From Sipunculus nudus (taxonomy: Eukaryota; Annelida; Sipuncula; Golfingiida; Sipunculidae), in assembly GCA_026874595.1 (NCBI GenBank), contig CM049314.1:70818300-70882299 (forward strand): 64,000 nt of DNA, in the 5' to 3' direction. This document shows, piece after piece, positions 46,199 to 58,125 of the stretch. Both the position numbers and the translations under genes were made by a program. The notes below the pieces were generated by a model. The model was not told where the DNA came from, did not search any database, and was given only the letters and a program-made list of their open reading frames with translations. Each line of letters begins with the position of its first letter. Within the stretch, counting starts at the first letter, position 1.

Positions 46199-48466
46199 TT
46201 ACAAATCCAACCTGTTTACAGGTTTAACAACGCGTCCAGCACGCGTGACCTGAACTTCACCAGTTTTGTTAGATTTCTGGTTATTACCGTCTCTGATATC
46301 CGGAACATTACCAGTGTTCGAGTTTACATTCTCTGGGCTAACGGCATCCGAAGCACCACTCTGATAGTTTACTTCCAAGTCATGCAGCCTTTGAATAGGA
46401 CGAGTGAAAAGTCCTTTAGCTGTTTTGAGCTCAGCACTACGGATCACCCCGTCCCTGCCGCGGAAAACCTGAGTTACCAACCCCAAAGGCCATTTCATTC
46501 GAGGAACATTGTCTTCCCTAATCAAGACGATACAACCCTTCCTTATATCGCCTTTGGCGACAAACTTGTTGACTGTTGGTGGGAGATTTCTTATATAATC
46601 CTTACTCCAAAGGGACCAAAATAAATTGAGCCGCTTTTGACGGTTGGATTCCCTGAGAGTAAGGTCCCGCTGAGTCACTGCCTCTTCTAGTTCAGAGATT
46701 GTGGCCTGGAACCCTGCTCTCTTACCTATTAAGAAATGGGACGGAGACAGAGGGGAGACACTTTCCACTTCGTCTCCAACAAAGGTTAAGGGTCTAGAAT
46801 TAATACAGGCTTCTATTTCCTGCAGTGTAGTGTCTAGCTCCACTTTAGTAAGGCAGCGCGTGCCCAATGACTTCTTCAATGCACTCTTCACCGAGCGCAC
46901 CAACCGCTCCCACCATCCTCCCCACCATGGAGACCTTGGGATAATGAATTTCCACTTAGGACTATTTGGCCCGAAACATTTCAGCATATGAGTCTCCGCA
47001 CACTTGAAGGTCTTTGCATTGTCGGAGTATATGACACTAGGTATTCCCCTTCTGGCTGAAAACCGCCTCAGGGCTAACATAAAGTCAGATAGATTCAAAG
47101 AATCTGTCAACTCGAGGTGCACAGACCTCACTACGGCACAAGTGAACAGCAGAATATATAATTTCTTCTTTGGAAGGTCTGAACAGTAGAGAGGACCTGC
47201 GTAGTCGAGGCCAGTTACCGTAAAGGGTGGAGCCTGCTGAACCCTTAAATCAGGGAGGGGAGCTACGGGTTGGTTGCTTGCTTGAGCGTCTATCCTTTGA
47301 CAGTGGATACACTCACGTTTGACAGTCTTTGCTAGGCGCCTCAATCCGACAATCCAGTAATTGTCCCTGAGGGTTGATATAACTGTATCCACACCGGCAT
47401 GCTTCAGCTGTTCATGCTGGTGCCGTATTATTAGTTTTGCCAGGTGGCCTTTCGGTATAATGATGGGATGTCTTTCTTCATAAGTCAATTTGGACTGTTG
47501 CAACCTACCCTTTACTCGTAGCAACCCGTCTTCCGCTAAAAACGGATTTAGTCTGGCCAACCCAGACCCTTTGTGAACCGCTTTACTCTTTCTAAGGTTC
47601 TCAATTTCCGCAATATAAGCTTGTTCCTGTGTGTATTTGAACAAGAGATTCTTGGCCCCTGAAATCTCGCTATGGCCAAGATCTCCCCTATAAACATCTG
47701 ACGGATGTCTTAAATTATGAACAAACCTCAAAACCCATCCAACAACCCGGATGGCCTTGCTAAATCTGCCCCACCTACTGATCTCAAACGCATTATGAGA
47801 TTTAGTGTCTGTAATCAACGATAGCGAAGGCAATCGCTCTTGGGGACAATCTTCCACCTGATCATCATCAAGGTGACTTGTGATCGGCTGGACTAACCAA
47901 GATGGACCATTCATCCACAAATCTGAGGATATCAAGCTTTCTGCAGAAATGCCTCTGGTCACAAGGTCTGCTGGATTGTCTTTTCCTGGGCAATGCGCCC
48001 AACAAGTAGGGTCAGTGAGCTCCTGAATTTCAGCGACCCTGTTCGCTACGAAAGGTTTCCACCTACTAGGGTTACCTTTAACCCAGCCCAAAGCCACTGA
48101 AGAATCTGTCCAACATTTGTAAACGACCTGTTGGAGTTGGAGTGCATTGAGAACAAATCTCAACAATCGTGCGGTCAACAGAGCTCCTAAGAGTTCAAGT
48201 CTTGGTAGGGATATTCTCTTTATGGGTGAAACTCTGGCCCTCGATATGACTAAAGAGACCTCGAATGTACCATCCACCTTGGGAATGCGGATGTAAAGTG
48301 CAGCACCATATCCCCTTTCCGAAGCATCCCCAAAACAGTGCAGTTCTATGCCCATCTGATCTGACCAAGGTAAGGTTGTATAACATCTGTGGATTCTCCA
48401 TGCTCGAATGAGCTCCAAACCTTGAACCCACTGGGAAAACACCACATGTATAGCGGGAGGAACTTC
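46199..48466 (-). pseudogene. BEL Pol C-terminal part: RNase H, integrase, DUF5641-type domain
   Basis: After a frameshift near 48450 the frame reads VFSQWVQGLE, then RNase H (HCFGDASERGYGAALYI; KCWTDSSVALGW). It continues with the zinc finger HAGVDTVISTL ... CIHCQ and the integrase core (VTGLDYAGPLY; VIYSDNAKTF; WWGGWWERLVRSVK) carrying D, D and E. The C-terminal domain KGCIVLIREDNVPRMKWPLG is the BEL-specific DUF5641 type. The frame stops at 46199. All integrase catalytic residues look intact. Confidence 0.9.
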
Positions 48467-49527
48467 TTATCCCAGCTAAGACCCAACTGCCATATGTCCT
48501 GCATCAAGACCTTTGCCACCATGATAAAAGGGGTGAGAAATCCCAAGGGATCATACAATCTAGCCAAGAAACTAAGAACTACCCGCTTGGTAGTTACCAA
48601 ATCTGGTGGAATTGTGACTCCATCAAATGCAAAGTCATCAGTTGCAGTTAACCATTTCAATCCGAGAATCTTGACAGAATCAGAAACCAGATGCTTTGCA
48701 CCAAATTCCTTGAAAAACATCTCCTTGACTATTTTGTTGTTTGATGTGCATTTTGCCAGGGGCATGCTAGCATCTAAAAGGACCCGGCTGGCTTCTTGAA
48801 ACAATGCACAAGCTTCCTCATCAGTGTTCGCGCCAGAAAGCCAATCATCTACATACAGATTCTGTTGAAGTTCCTCTATGGCTCTAGAAGGCGGATATCT
48901 AGCAAGGTGGTATCTAACGGTGGCATTCAACAAGAATGGACTACTCTTATTGCCAAAAGGTACCCTGGTGAACCTCATGGATTTCACTTCACCATGGTGG
49001 TTCCAAAGAAACCGATGAACATCTTGGTCTTCCCTGCGTACCTTGATTTGCAGGAATGCTTTGGTTATGTCTGCGGTCAAGCCTACCTTCCAACGTCGAA
49101 AGCGCAAGAGAATTTCAACCAAACTAGGAATGAGGGATGGACCTGCCTCCAAACAATCATTTAATGAAACACCATTAAATCCGGTAGACGATGCATCAAA
49201 TACCGGCCTGACTTTTGTGGTAAGACTAGACTCTCTTATAACCGGGTGATGAGGCATATAGTACACAGGGTTTGAAACTACCTTTTCCTCTGTAGGTATC
49301 TCTTCAATGATGCCCTGATCCTGCATCTCGACTAACACCTCATCATAGCTGCTCTGTAACTCAGGATTCTTAGCTAATTTCCTAGATAGATTATTCAGCC
49401 GAATTTCAGCAAGCTTTTCATTGTTCTGAAGTCTTGCTGACCCCAATGGCACCTTCCATGGAAGGGCAACCTCATAACGTCCGTGAGTAAAACGGACAGT
49501 ATCCCTAAATTGGGTCAAGACTGGATC
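48346..49527 (-). pseudogene. BEL reverse transcriptase segment
   Basis: In frame with the upstream gag-protease segment but separated from it by TAA 49530-49528. It has RT palm motifs RPVFDASSTGFNG, LTADITKAFLQIKV, FGNKSSPFLLNATV and the catalytic NLYVDDWLSG, then the BEL connector (LGLKW ... LYDPLGFLTPF). The frame is lost near 48450, after SWDKKFLPL. Confidence 0.9.
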
Positions 49528-50826
49528 TTAAGGACCAGAGTCCTGTGACTTTACAGAATCTATTCCGATTGATTCAAGATCCCAGAAATTCCTTAAACTG
49601 CTGTCCTGAATATCCGTTAAACACAACAACTGAGGTGAAACGGAGAGGCTATGAGCGTGACTCACCTGATCAATTTTACCCGATACTACCCATCCAAAAG
49701 CAGTATCTTGGACTACAAGACCTTCTGAGAGTTTAATTATATCCTGCCTGACCAAGTCCCAGTATGAATCAAGGCCAACCAAGATATCTATAGACATCTC
49801 CTTACCTTCAAATTGATCTGCCAACATCAGTTTGTCCATATACTGTAGCACATCAGGTGGTATCTGAGGCCGATACATGGGAGCGCTGATCGTCTCAATT
49901 TCAACTGCATGAATAACTTCCATGGCCCCCTGTTTATTCTGCAGCTTAAGCTCATACACGTCATGGGATGAATTTGACCTTGGTTTCTTATCCCCAAAAG
50001 CTGCATAGGACACATATTTCCCAGATACCCACCTTGGTCCTACTTTATGCACAAGAGAACTAGATACATAAGTAGTATCTGACCCAGTATCGAACATCAG
50101 TGTGGCCCTTACAGTGCCCTTAGCCCCATGTACCAAAACATTAGTGGTTTGAAGTACTGTACTTCTATGTGCAGCACACGATACACGAACATGTGAAACA
50201 GAACCTTCCTGTGTTTGTTCTACCTCTGGTACCTGACATTCAACTGTATTCTTAGAAATATCTCGTGTTTTGACATTATCATTTGTGATACCTTTGCATA
50301 ACAATTCATGGTGCCTACCTCGACACTTGGCACATCTAGCAATACAACCCTTGGCCAAGTGCCCTTTACCTAAACACCTGAAACAGAGTCCCAAAATTTG
50401 CAGCTTCTGGTGACGCTCAATGATGGACAGTCTCCAGATCTCTCGGCATCTCTCAGAGCTATGACCTTTCCCACAAAAGGCACAACTGTATTTGGCCGAA
50501 CCTGTGGCTGTTTGGAGTGCAGAGGCAGTAGCTATACGTGGTTGTACAGCTCTTTTCTCTTCCGCCTTGATTTTGTCATCACCACTCCGTGTCATTCCCT
50601 TAAACACCTCTGAGCGTTCTCTCCTGTCAATCTCCGTCTTAAGAAAAGAGAGCAACCACTCTAAGTCTCTCTCTTTGCCCTCTCCATTTCGGGCCCATTC
50701 CATGCGAATGTCATTGGGCAATCTTGACAATATCAGCGGTGTCATGAAAACACCATACTCTTCGCCACGTACTCCTAATGCTTCAAGGCTTCTCACATGT
50801 TTCATAAGTTCATCTAGTATTTCCAT
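49528..50826 (-). pseudogene. BEL gag C-terminus, zinc knuckles and protease
   Basis: It starts at the frameshift after LLWKY and continues LDELMKHVRSLEALGV. Then come three consecutive zinc knuckles (CAFCGKGHSSERC, CFRCLGKGHLAKGC, CAKCRGRHHELLC) and the aspartic protease LMFDTGSDTTYVSS. The segment ends SQDSGP followed by TAA, where an intact element reads straight into the RT segment. Confidence 0.9.
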
Positions 50827-51494
50827 AACAAACTGACATTTGAGCCTTTGGTCTGATTTGGTATGGATACATTCAATAGCCCCTGTATGTGAGCAAAAAC
50901 AATACGTTCTTTACGGCCGTATCTCTCTTCTAATATCTTGCATGCAACGGGATAATTCTCTACTGTAGTGGATAACCCACCTATGACTGTCTTAGCCTCA
51001 CCATCTAGGAGCGACTGTAAGTATGAGAACTTACTAATAACTGGCAGGTCTGTATCATCCACTAGCGCAATGAAGCGGTCCCAAAACGGCTGCCATTCAG
51101 TCAACACGCCTGTGAATTTAGGTAATTCCAAACGCGGCAGCTTTACATCAGTAACACTTGCCGTCTTACTGGACTCAGAGTCCGTGTCCTTTAACAAACT
51201 GGCCAAGCATTTTGCCGCTTGTATCCTCGGCTTCCTAATATTCTGCCTGAATTGTTCAGCTTCCTCAATATTGCTCTCAAGTTCATCCGGGTCTATTTCT
51301 ATTTCAAGTTCTGACTGTGCCTCGTCAACAGCTGCTAACCGCTTATCAAATTCGTCAACAGCGTCCTGTAACACAATGCGATCAACCGGAGTCACCGCCA
51401 AAACATCTGTTAACGCCCGTGCGGCTCGAGTAGCCCAGCCTCTGGCTGCGGCCCTTACTTTCCTAAGTCGCTTCAAATTATCCGTGTTGCTCAT
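50814..51494 (-). pseudogene. BEL gag N-terminal part
   Basis: The ATG at 51494 starts a frame with an Arg/Ala-rich N-terminus, a coiled-coil stretch (EAQSELEIEIDPDELESNIE), and the DUF1759-type core LPRLELPKFTGVLTEWQPFW ... KFSYLQSLLDGEA. It ends at TAG 50816-50814, directly after SLLWKY, because of a one-base shift relative to the next segment. Confidence 0.88.
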
Positions 51495-51542
51495 AGCTGC
51501 GTACACTCAAACTCACCACACGACGATAACACAGGATATTTT

Positions 51543-51559
51543 CCCGGGTCTGGGCACCA
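51543..51559 (-). other. Primer-binding site of BEL element
   Basis: On the minus strand, TGGTGCCCAGACCCGGG lies two bases after the 5' LTR. It starts with the TGG expected for pairing with a tRNA CCA end; the tRNA was not assigned. Confidence 0.6.
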
Positions 51560-51561
51560 AA

Positions 51562-51806
51562 TGTTGGGGACCACTCTCATAAGCCCAACTTGGCGAGTTT
51601 AATCCAGGTCCATATGGAACACGGAGCCAACTACGACTTAGAAAATTCAATAGTGTTTATTCTGACTTCATTACAGGAGAGTATAACAGAGAAATCATAA
51701 CAGAATCAAAAAGGAAAAGTCACACCGTACCCGCGACGATAGTCACACCGTACCCGTGAAAAAAACCAAAGTAAATTACAGCTGTATATAACAGTCATCG
51801 CCAACA
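51562..51806 (-). repeat. 5' LTR of BEL element
   Basis: 245 bp, no difference from the 3' LTR seen by eye; followed at 51807-51811 by the GTATT duplication. Confidence 0.93.
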
Positions 51807-51811
51807 GTATT

Positions 51812-52570
51812 CAAGTGATAAGGTTTAAAAGGATTTTGTTCCATTTGTACAGATGATTTTGCATAACACTTTTGTTCTCTGTCACCTTACGCTCAAACAG
51901 TTCCATGTTTTGTACATGCTTCTTAAATAATTATAAGGTTGGAGTGTTCACGTCATTTCGATAGTTGAATATTACAAACTTATAGATTAACTGCAACGTG
52001 TCAATAAGGCTTTTATTCTCATAATGTTCTACACAACCTGTATAAATTAACGACTTGCACATATCTGGCATCACAACTCCAGTATTTACAGCCTATTCAG
52101 TTAACTGGTTATGGAACGAAAGACTCACAGTGCATTCACAAAATATATGTGTGATCGTCTCTTCTTCATTTGAACAATACGAACATTTATTTGTGTCTAT
52201 TATTTTCTATTTATACAATTTTTCGTTTACCGATAAAATATAATTAAGAATCCTGTACTGGAATTGCCTTAAATAAATATCAAGCGTGACAGAACAAACA
52301 TGATTTACTGCTTATTTCCACGTGGTGTTTTGGTTTAACATAGTTTCTACTTTTTCTTTATTTGGTGGATCACACACGTTTTTCTGGCACAGTTTTCCAT
52401 ACAGCCATTTAAAATCTAAATTTCTGTCAACTAAAACCACTTCTTCTTAGGGAAAAAACTTCCCATAACATCAATTTCATCCGCTTTGTCTGGTATTTTG
52501 TTATTTTGATCACATATTTTCATTCCGTCGGTATCGCATGCATAATAGATAGGTAGTGAATATAACATTT
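51812..52570 (-). pseudogene. LINE ORF2 C-terminal fragment (L1/Tx1-like), minus strand
   Basis: Minus-strand reading gives DFKWLYGKLCQKNVCDPPNK, then LDIYLRQFQYRILNYILSVN. The C-terminal zinc knuckle KCSYCSNEEETITHIFCECT follows, and then a charged tail (KKHVQNMELFERKV ... HLYKWNKILLN). Stops and one frameshift (near 52440) show decay. The motifs match the LINE at 25828-27717 and place it in the same Tx1/L1-like group. The BEL element is inserted just past the tail. Confidence 0.8.
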
Positions 52571-53369
52571 ATTGTAATATTTTGAGCCAGGCGGTAAAAT
52601 ATTGGATATTCAAAAATTATTTGCGCTCACAAGAAATGGCACAGGCGACGACATCATGGCCTATAATAAAATGTCACTTGACATAAATCAGGCCAATCGT
52701 GAGCGTTTTTAGTAAACTTTCCAACAACAACTTACGTAATCGAGAAAAATTGCGTTTTAACTCAGCATATTGGTAAATCCCTCCACATATTTGTTAAATT
52801 TCTGACCGCATGAATACAAGCATGACACGAGTTACTGGACGCAGCCAACTTGTACGCAATACAGGAAATGACTCTTTACCATAGAGACGGAGTTTTGAGT
52901 TGAGTTATGAGTTTACGTGTATTATTTCGTGTTAATGCATCATTCGTAGATTTACATTGAGATTATGGCCTGTTTATACCATATGAATGCAATTTGAAGT
53001 AATACTACTGCGATATATTCCTTGATGTGATTTGTATCATGATTCAATTTAAGGCGTTCCAGCCCTATGTAAATGCCTGCTTAGTCGTGTTGTCACGGCT
53101 AGCATTGTACACGTATTTGTTTGTCATATCTGTCTCAATCGTTATCTACTTATGAGAAAATACTCATCACTATATTTCATATGGTATGCTAAATTTCCTG
53201 TAGATACCAAAATATCGGCCTCACAACGTTAATAAAGAATTGTTTTACATGTGAAGGAGGTAAAATATAAAAAAAAATAAATATATCATGGAAAGAAAGT
53301 TGTCCACGGCCAGGCTACACCTTTACCAGAAACAATCAATAGATATTCTATTATGTTACCTTGATAATT
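52571..53369. other. Noncoding stretch, no gene seen
   Basis: AT-rich sequence without ORFs or repeats that could be recognised. Confidence 0.6.
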
Positions 53370-53775
53370 CCCCATCTCATCCCTTGTTCAAATATGTGTA
53401 TTAAATTTTACACAACGTATCTGATCTTACTTTGTATGGTAGGCGCTTCCCTACTGTCTTCTATCGGCTGTCTGGTTGACGGGCGGTTTCCTGTCCGTGT
53501 GTGACTCTGGTCGACGCGTTTATTATCTTTATCTACATTTGCTGTTATCAGATAATGTTTAACTAGTAATTTGGTGCCAATATTTTGTGAAGCTAATCCT
53601 CAATGGTTTTAACTCAGCTTAGGGTGGACAAAGCTCGTTTGCTATTGGTCGAGACTAACACCATTGGAATGCTTACGACTTAAAAACATAGAGAGTCGTC
53701 CGGTCCTCTTAGCGAATTACCTGAACACTAAAGCTATAAAACCAAGTGTTCACTGTTAATCAGTAATTATTGCTT
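53370..53775 (+). repeat. Promoter-like inverted repeat, left arm
   Basis: Similar throughout to the reverse complement of 57730-58125. Conserved blocks include CCCTTGTTCAAATATGTGTA, the TTCCCTAC...TTGACGGGCGGTTTCCTGT stretch, TTATCAGATAATGTTT, TGTGAAGCTAATC, CGTTTGCTATTGGTC (inverted CCAAT box at 53644-53648), a TATAAAA box at 53735-53741 and GTGTTCACTGTTAAT. Order and spacing are kept in both copies. Confidence 0.75.
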
Positions 53776-55135
53776 CCGTTGTACCTGTTTAAACTTGAAC
53801 ACGTTCCCATTTCTTACATTGGTCTGACAAGGATGTACTTTAGTTTTCACTGGTGAATATTTGTTTTACTTCCGATTTCTTACACCGGTCTGACAAGAAC
53901 GTTCTTTTGTTTTCACATGTGTATATTTGCTTTACCTGCAAGAATAGGCACCATATATTGTCTGCTGTTGGCTTTTTACTTAATTGGTTTGTTTGTTAGC
54001 AACGTTTCTTAAAAGTCCTTTACTGCTGGTATTCGAAGGCGCCTTTGTTCTGGCAGGTATATCTGGCGTGGGATGAAGCCATCGAGCCGGTGTACTGTGA
54101 CATACATTTTCTCAAAGCTTATTCTCACTTAGGTATGGTAATAATCTTGATAATATTGATTCGGTGATCGAGCATGTTGGCTAAGGTATGTATGCGTTCT
54201 CTTGAGTTCTTTCTCTGTCTATAATATATTTGTCTTAAAAAAACTGTTTGTGTCTGTGTGATTTGTGTGTGTGTGGGGGGGGGGGGGTGTAGGGGCTCCT
54301 GTTTAAGATACTGCGGGTGAAAGTACGGTTTGTCGGAGGTAGAGAAAGAGAGAAGAGATACATATGTGTAATATATTTAAAACTGATAATTTTGTGTTCT
54401 TTGGCTGTTCTGTATGAAGTATACAACTATTCGCAAAAATGATAAGATGATTTAAAGAATATATACTGTACAGAGGTGGACTGTTTGGGAAAGGGGGGGG
54501 GGGGTTATTGACCTGAAGTTCATCTGTAGCCTTTTGGTATAAACAATGTTTGGATGCACCAGGTCCGATGATATAAACTCTGACCTGCTTTCACCCAAAG
54601 TTCCAAAGCCCTATTCACACCAGACCGACTACATATACACAAGGCGGTCAGAGTGTATGCATATAACCGAGCACTTTATTGTAAAACCACTTTACTAATA
54701 TTGCCTCTCTTATTTACAACAGGAAATGCCAACAAATAAATCCCACATAATACCGAGGGAACATGTTATTTGGCATTGCCCTTCATAATTGCGTTCGCAC
54801 TCAGGCAACTTTAGAGTTATAACTGTCCTAATCCTAAGACAATGTTTACTCCCACCCAAAGTATTTCGGGATTATTTATCACACGTGGTTACATGGGATT
54901 TATGTTTGAATAAAGTCAGTAATTGGCGTAAATGTTGATTGTTTTACTAGTTCGAAGATAGTAAATACCCTTCTCAATACTGACACATCCTTGCACCAAA
55001 CTTCCTCGCACTAACAGTAACACTTGTACCTCCATTCACTCCTCCCACTTGCATACACTCATGTCATCCACCTTACAAATTCCGACACCTGTGTAACAAC
55101 ACAGGCAACTTAAGCTTCCCTACACTTACACATGT
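53776..55135. other. Noncoding stretch between the inverted repeat arms
   Basis: No gene recognised. A donor-like GGCTAAG|GTATGT at about 54187 could end a 5' noncoding exon driven by the left promoter-like arm. G-runs occur near 54276-54288 and 54495-54505. Confidence 0.5.
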
Positions 55136-55341
55136 TTAATAATAACTAATACGAGGCACTCTCCATAGCTCGGATGTTGGCGCTCGGTAGTCGGTAAGGT
55201 TGGAGGAAACCGGAGGACCCGGAAGAAAACCACCGAGCTGGGACGGGCCACTACAACCCATTCTCATAGCCACGCAGGGATTCGAACCCGGGTCGCCAGC
55301 GGATAGGGCCAAGCGTTTTACCACTCAGCTGTCCAGGTCCC
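55136..55341 (-). mobile_element. tRNA-derived SINE
   Basis: On the minus strand it starts GGGACCTGGACAGCTGAGTG with an A-box-like segment, then GGTTCGAATCC as a perfect B box (55288-55278). A tRNA-unrelated body follows (GGTTTTCTTCCGGGTCCTCC) and an AT-rich tail. The anticodon arm does not fold as a normal tRNA, so it is a SINE head and not a tRNA gene. Confidence 0.8.
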
Positions 55342-57729
55342 TTCATGGTAATTTTTATTGCATCAAGGACATTGCACTTCTATGTGTCCCGGTAAGATGC
55401 ATGCTGTTTTAGACATGGTGTGCATTTTAAGGGTATTACACCACCAATGAGCTCCCAAAGTCGTCTTTCTACAGCTTTAACAGCGCACATGGCATAGTGG
55501 AATTGAGGGCTTTCCCAATTTTACGACATAAAGTGGAATCCCCTTTCCGTTTTCCGGATGCATTTATCACAAAAATCGAGCAGTGTCAATATATGCGATC
55601 CGGATCCGTTAAACGCAGCTTTTGATGAGACAATTTGCTTTCTGTGCAAAATAACTTATTTTCAAATTCGGCTGAGCGTCATGGGTCATGGGCCACTTAT
55701 TTCATAATACGACAAGTGTTACCAAAATGTGAGCTAAAATGTTCCGGTAAAACATAAATCGATGTTCCTGAGATGTGTAGGAACGGTGTAGTGTTATATT
55801 CTGGTAAATGTAATTAACGTAAGAAAGTGTAAATGTAAACAGGTGTAAGTCTAAGCAGGTGTAAGTGTAAGGAAGCGTGAATTACTCAATCTAAACAGGT
55901 GTAAAGGTACGGAAATGTTAGTGTAAACAGACGTAAGTGGAAGGAGGCGTATTTGTAAACGTTTTTTTATTTTATTGTAAGAAACAGAAGTGTAGGAATT
56001 TGTTTATAAGAAAGTGTAACTTATCTGCAAGTGTTAGCAATTAGCCAGTGTAACATATTTTGCGGTGGATGAATTTGTAAGATGGAAGTCATCTGTTAGT
56101 GTAAGAAAGTGGGAGTGAAAGAACGTTGTATTAAGGATATATCAGTGATTTGGAAGTGTATGTCAGGGGCGGATCCAAGATTTAAGTAAAGGGGGTCCAA
56201 CCCAGGAAGACTCATGATAAACTTATGAAAGGGTACCCAGGTCAGGAAAAGAGGGGTCCAGGTGGCAAAAATTGGTCTGAAACTCCCACCCCGAACCCGC
56301 TTCTGTATGCACAATCTTGTAGCTACTAAAAGTATCATATACACTGTTTTCTGAGCATTTCGTTCGAGCATAAACCACCAAGTAACCGTGTTTTACAGAA
56401 TAATTCAGACAGCATGGTGGGACTAAGTCTTCCCACGGAGTATGAAAGACATTACACTCCTTACTGAGCAGTTATACACTGCAGTCGATCCTGATCTTTG
56501 CATTGATAATAATAATAATAGTTTATTTGTATGAAGCGTCTATGTATAAATTGTGCCCTAAAAGGCTATTTAAAATAGAATGAGAGGTACATAAAATTAG
56601 TGAGATAAACAGATAAATGTAACTAGATTTTATTGAATGTAAAATAATGTAACTAAAAATAGGGAGAAAAACACAGTGCGTAGTTCATCACAATTAATCA
56701 TATTGTTCCTTGAACAAAAAATGTCTTTAGTTTCTTCTTGAAAGTGGCTAGATTATTAGTTCGTCTGAGTTGGGGGGGGGGTCCACAAGGCTGTTCCCGC
56801 GACGCTGAAGGCTCTGAGCAATTAATAATTAATTTGTTTTTGGCACATGGAGTGCTTGATTTCGAGGTCTGAGTTTATGATTTGTCACATCTATGGCTGG
56901 ATCAGGTCTGGCATTATAGCAGGGGCGATTTGATGCTTTGATTTGAATACTGGTATGACAACTCTGAACTTAAACCGCAGGTTTGTGTCTCAGTTTCAAC
57001 CCCATGGCTGACACCGAGCCAAGAATCAGACAAACAAGAGCCGGGTGTGACTGGATTAAACTTGGTGTTGATTGCACGATACCACGCCATGCTCTCACTG
57101 AATTGATTACAATTCTTTGCCTTGCACTAGTCCTGGCGGTGAAACCCCTAGAATGCTATTGCAAAGCAGCGGTTAAAGCGAAGGAGATATATACAACGAC
57201 TACACTGTGTAATCTCTGGGTCATGAAATTAATGTGAAAATAATTAGATGAAATGCTGCTTGAGATTGAACAAGCTATGCTGCATTATCTCCCTGTGCAC
57301 ACACGGTGAATGTGCATGGTGTTTGTAGACAACTCAGAATCGCTTAAACAATTATGTCTTTTACAAACGGACGACACTAAAAGAGCAAGTAACTAGAGAG
57401 TGCAAATATACTTTCCCCAACACCCTGGGTCACCCGATCCAGATTACTGTAAGGATGATTTTCAAAGTTTTATGTGTGCTACTTGAGCGAAGGAAATATA
57501 ATGTCTAGATAAATGCATGTCATGGTTTGCCTATATAATGGCGCCCTGAATTTAAAGCGAAGGTAAACTGTTAACAGGAAACCAATCAAGTACCTAACAA
57601 AAGATTCAACACCTCCCGCAGGACATAACAAATACACATCAATGAAGAAAAATGCTTCCTTGTTAGTGGTAATATTAGCAACCACTGTGTGAGAACACAT
57701 TCAAGTTCAAGCATTTGCAAGGAAAATAT
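55342..57729. other. Noncoding stretch with small repeats
   Basis: It contains a right-end fragment of the GCTCAGCTGAC element at about 55670-55710 (CGGCTGAGCGTCATGGGTCATG), irregular GTGTAAG-type simple repeats at about 55800-56110, the hAT MITE and an (AATAAT) stretch near 56505. The 84-codon ORF at 56983 has no recognisable domain. Confidence 0.55.
56164..56305. mobile_element. hAT-type MITE copy
   Basis: It begins CAGGGGCGGATCCAAGATTT and ends CCCGAACCCGCTTCTG. It is related to 21314-21515 (GGGTCCAACC, CAGGTC(A/C)GGA, GGTCCAGG words). No clear 8-bp target duplication was seen. Confidence 0.6.
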
Positions 57730-58125
57730 GATGGCCGAATTAAAGTGAACACATTTTTTATACACCCTCATAGAGATAAATTGTTTGCGAGGACCGGGCG
57801 ATGCTCTTAAATCTATATATGCTCTTTAGCATTCCGGCGTATCTTATTCATGACCAATAGCAAACGTGCTTTGTCTCGCAATAGGCCGGGTTACTGCCAT
57901 TTCAGATTAGCTTCACAGAATAACGCTGCTAAAAAGTAGTAAAACATTATCTGATAACATCATACGCAGATACAGATAATAAACAAGTGGACTTGGGTAT
58001 TGCACGAACAGTAAACCGCCGGTCAACTACAGAAGAGATAGAGGGAAGCACGTACCTGACAGAGTAAGATAATATACTTTTTGTAAAATTAAATACACAT
58101 ATTTTAAACAAGGAATAATATGGGC
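57730..58125 (-). repeat. Promoter-like inverted repeat, right arm
   Basis: Diverged reverse-complement copy of 53370-53775. It keeps the CCAAT box (57854-57858, plus-strand orientation), the TATAAAAAA box (57762-57754, minus strand) and GTGTTCACTTTAAT downstream. The CCAAT-TATA distance is about 90 bp in both copies. The arms point toward each other across 4 kb. Confidence 0.75.

Larger units (their letters stand above)
45575..51806 (-). mobile_element. BEL/Pao LTR retrotransposon (6232 bp)
   Basis: Two 245-bp LTRs (45575-45819 and 51562-51806), apparently identical, with TGTTGG/CCAACA ends and perfect GTATT duplications. Read on the minus strand the order is PBS, gag (DUF1759-type), three zinc knuckles, protease (DUF1758-type), RT with YVDD, RNase H, H2C2 finger, integrase and a DUF5641-type C-terminal domain. 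This is typical BEL/Pao. The single long frame expected is broken by two frameshifts and one in-frame stop. The element lies inside a LINE in the same orientation. Confidence 0.93.

Noticed and set aside
46382-49249. Several plus-strand ORFs of 60 to 136 codons
   Set aside because: They are shadows of the minus-strand BEL/Pao coding region.
55270-55341. tRNA gene
   Set aside because: A and B boxes are present, but the acceptor and anticodon arms do not pair normally and a SINE body follows.
56983-57237. 84-codon ORF with a hydrophobic segment
   Set aside because: No recognisable domain and no exon signals that support it.
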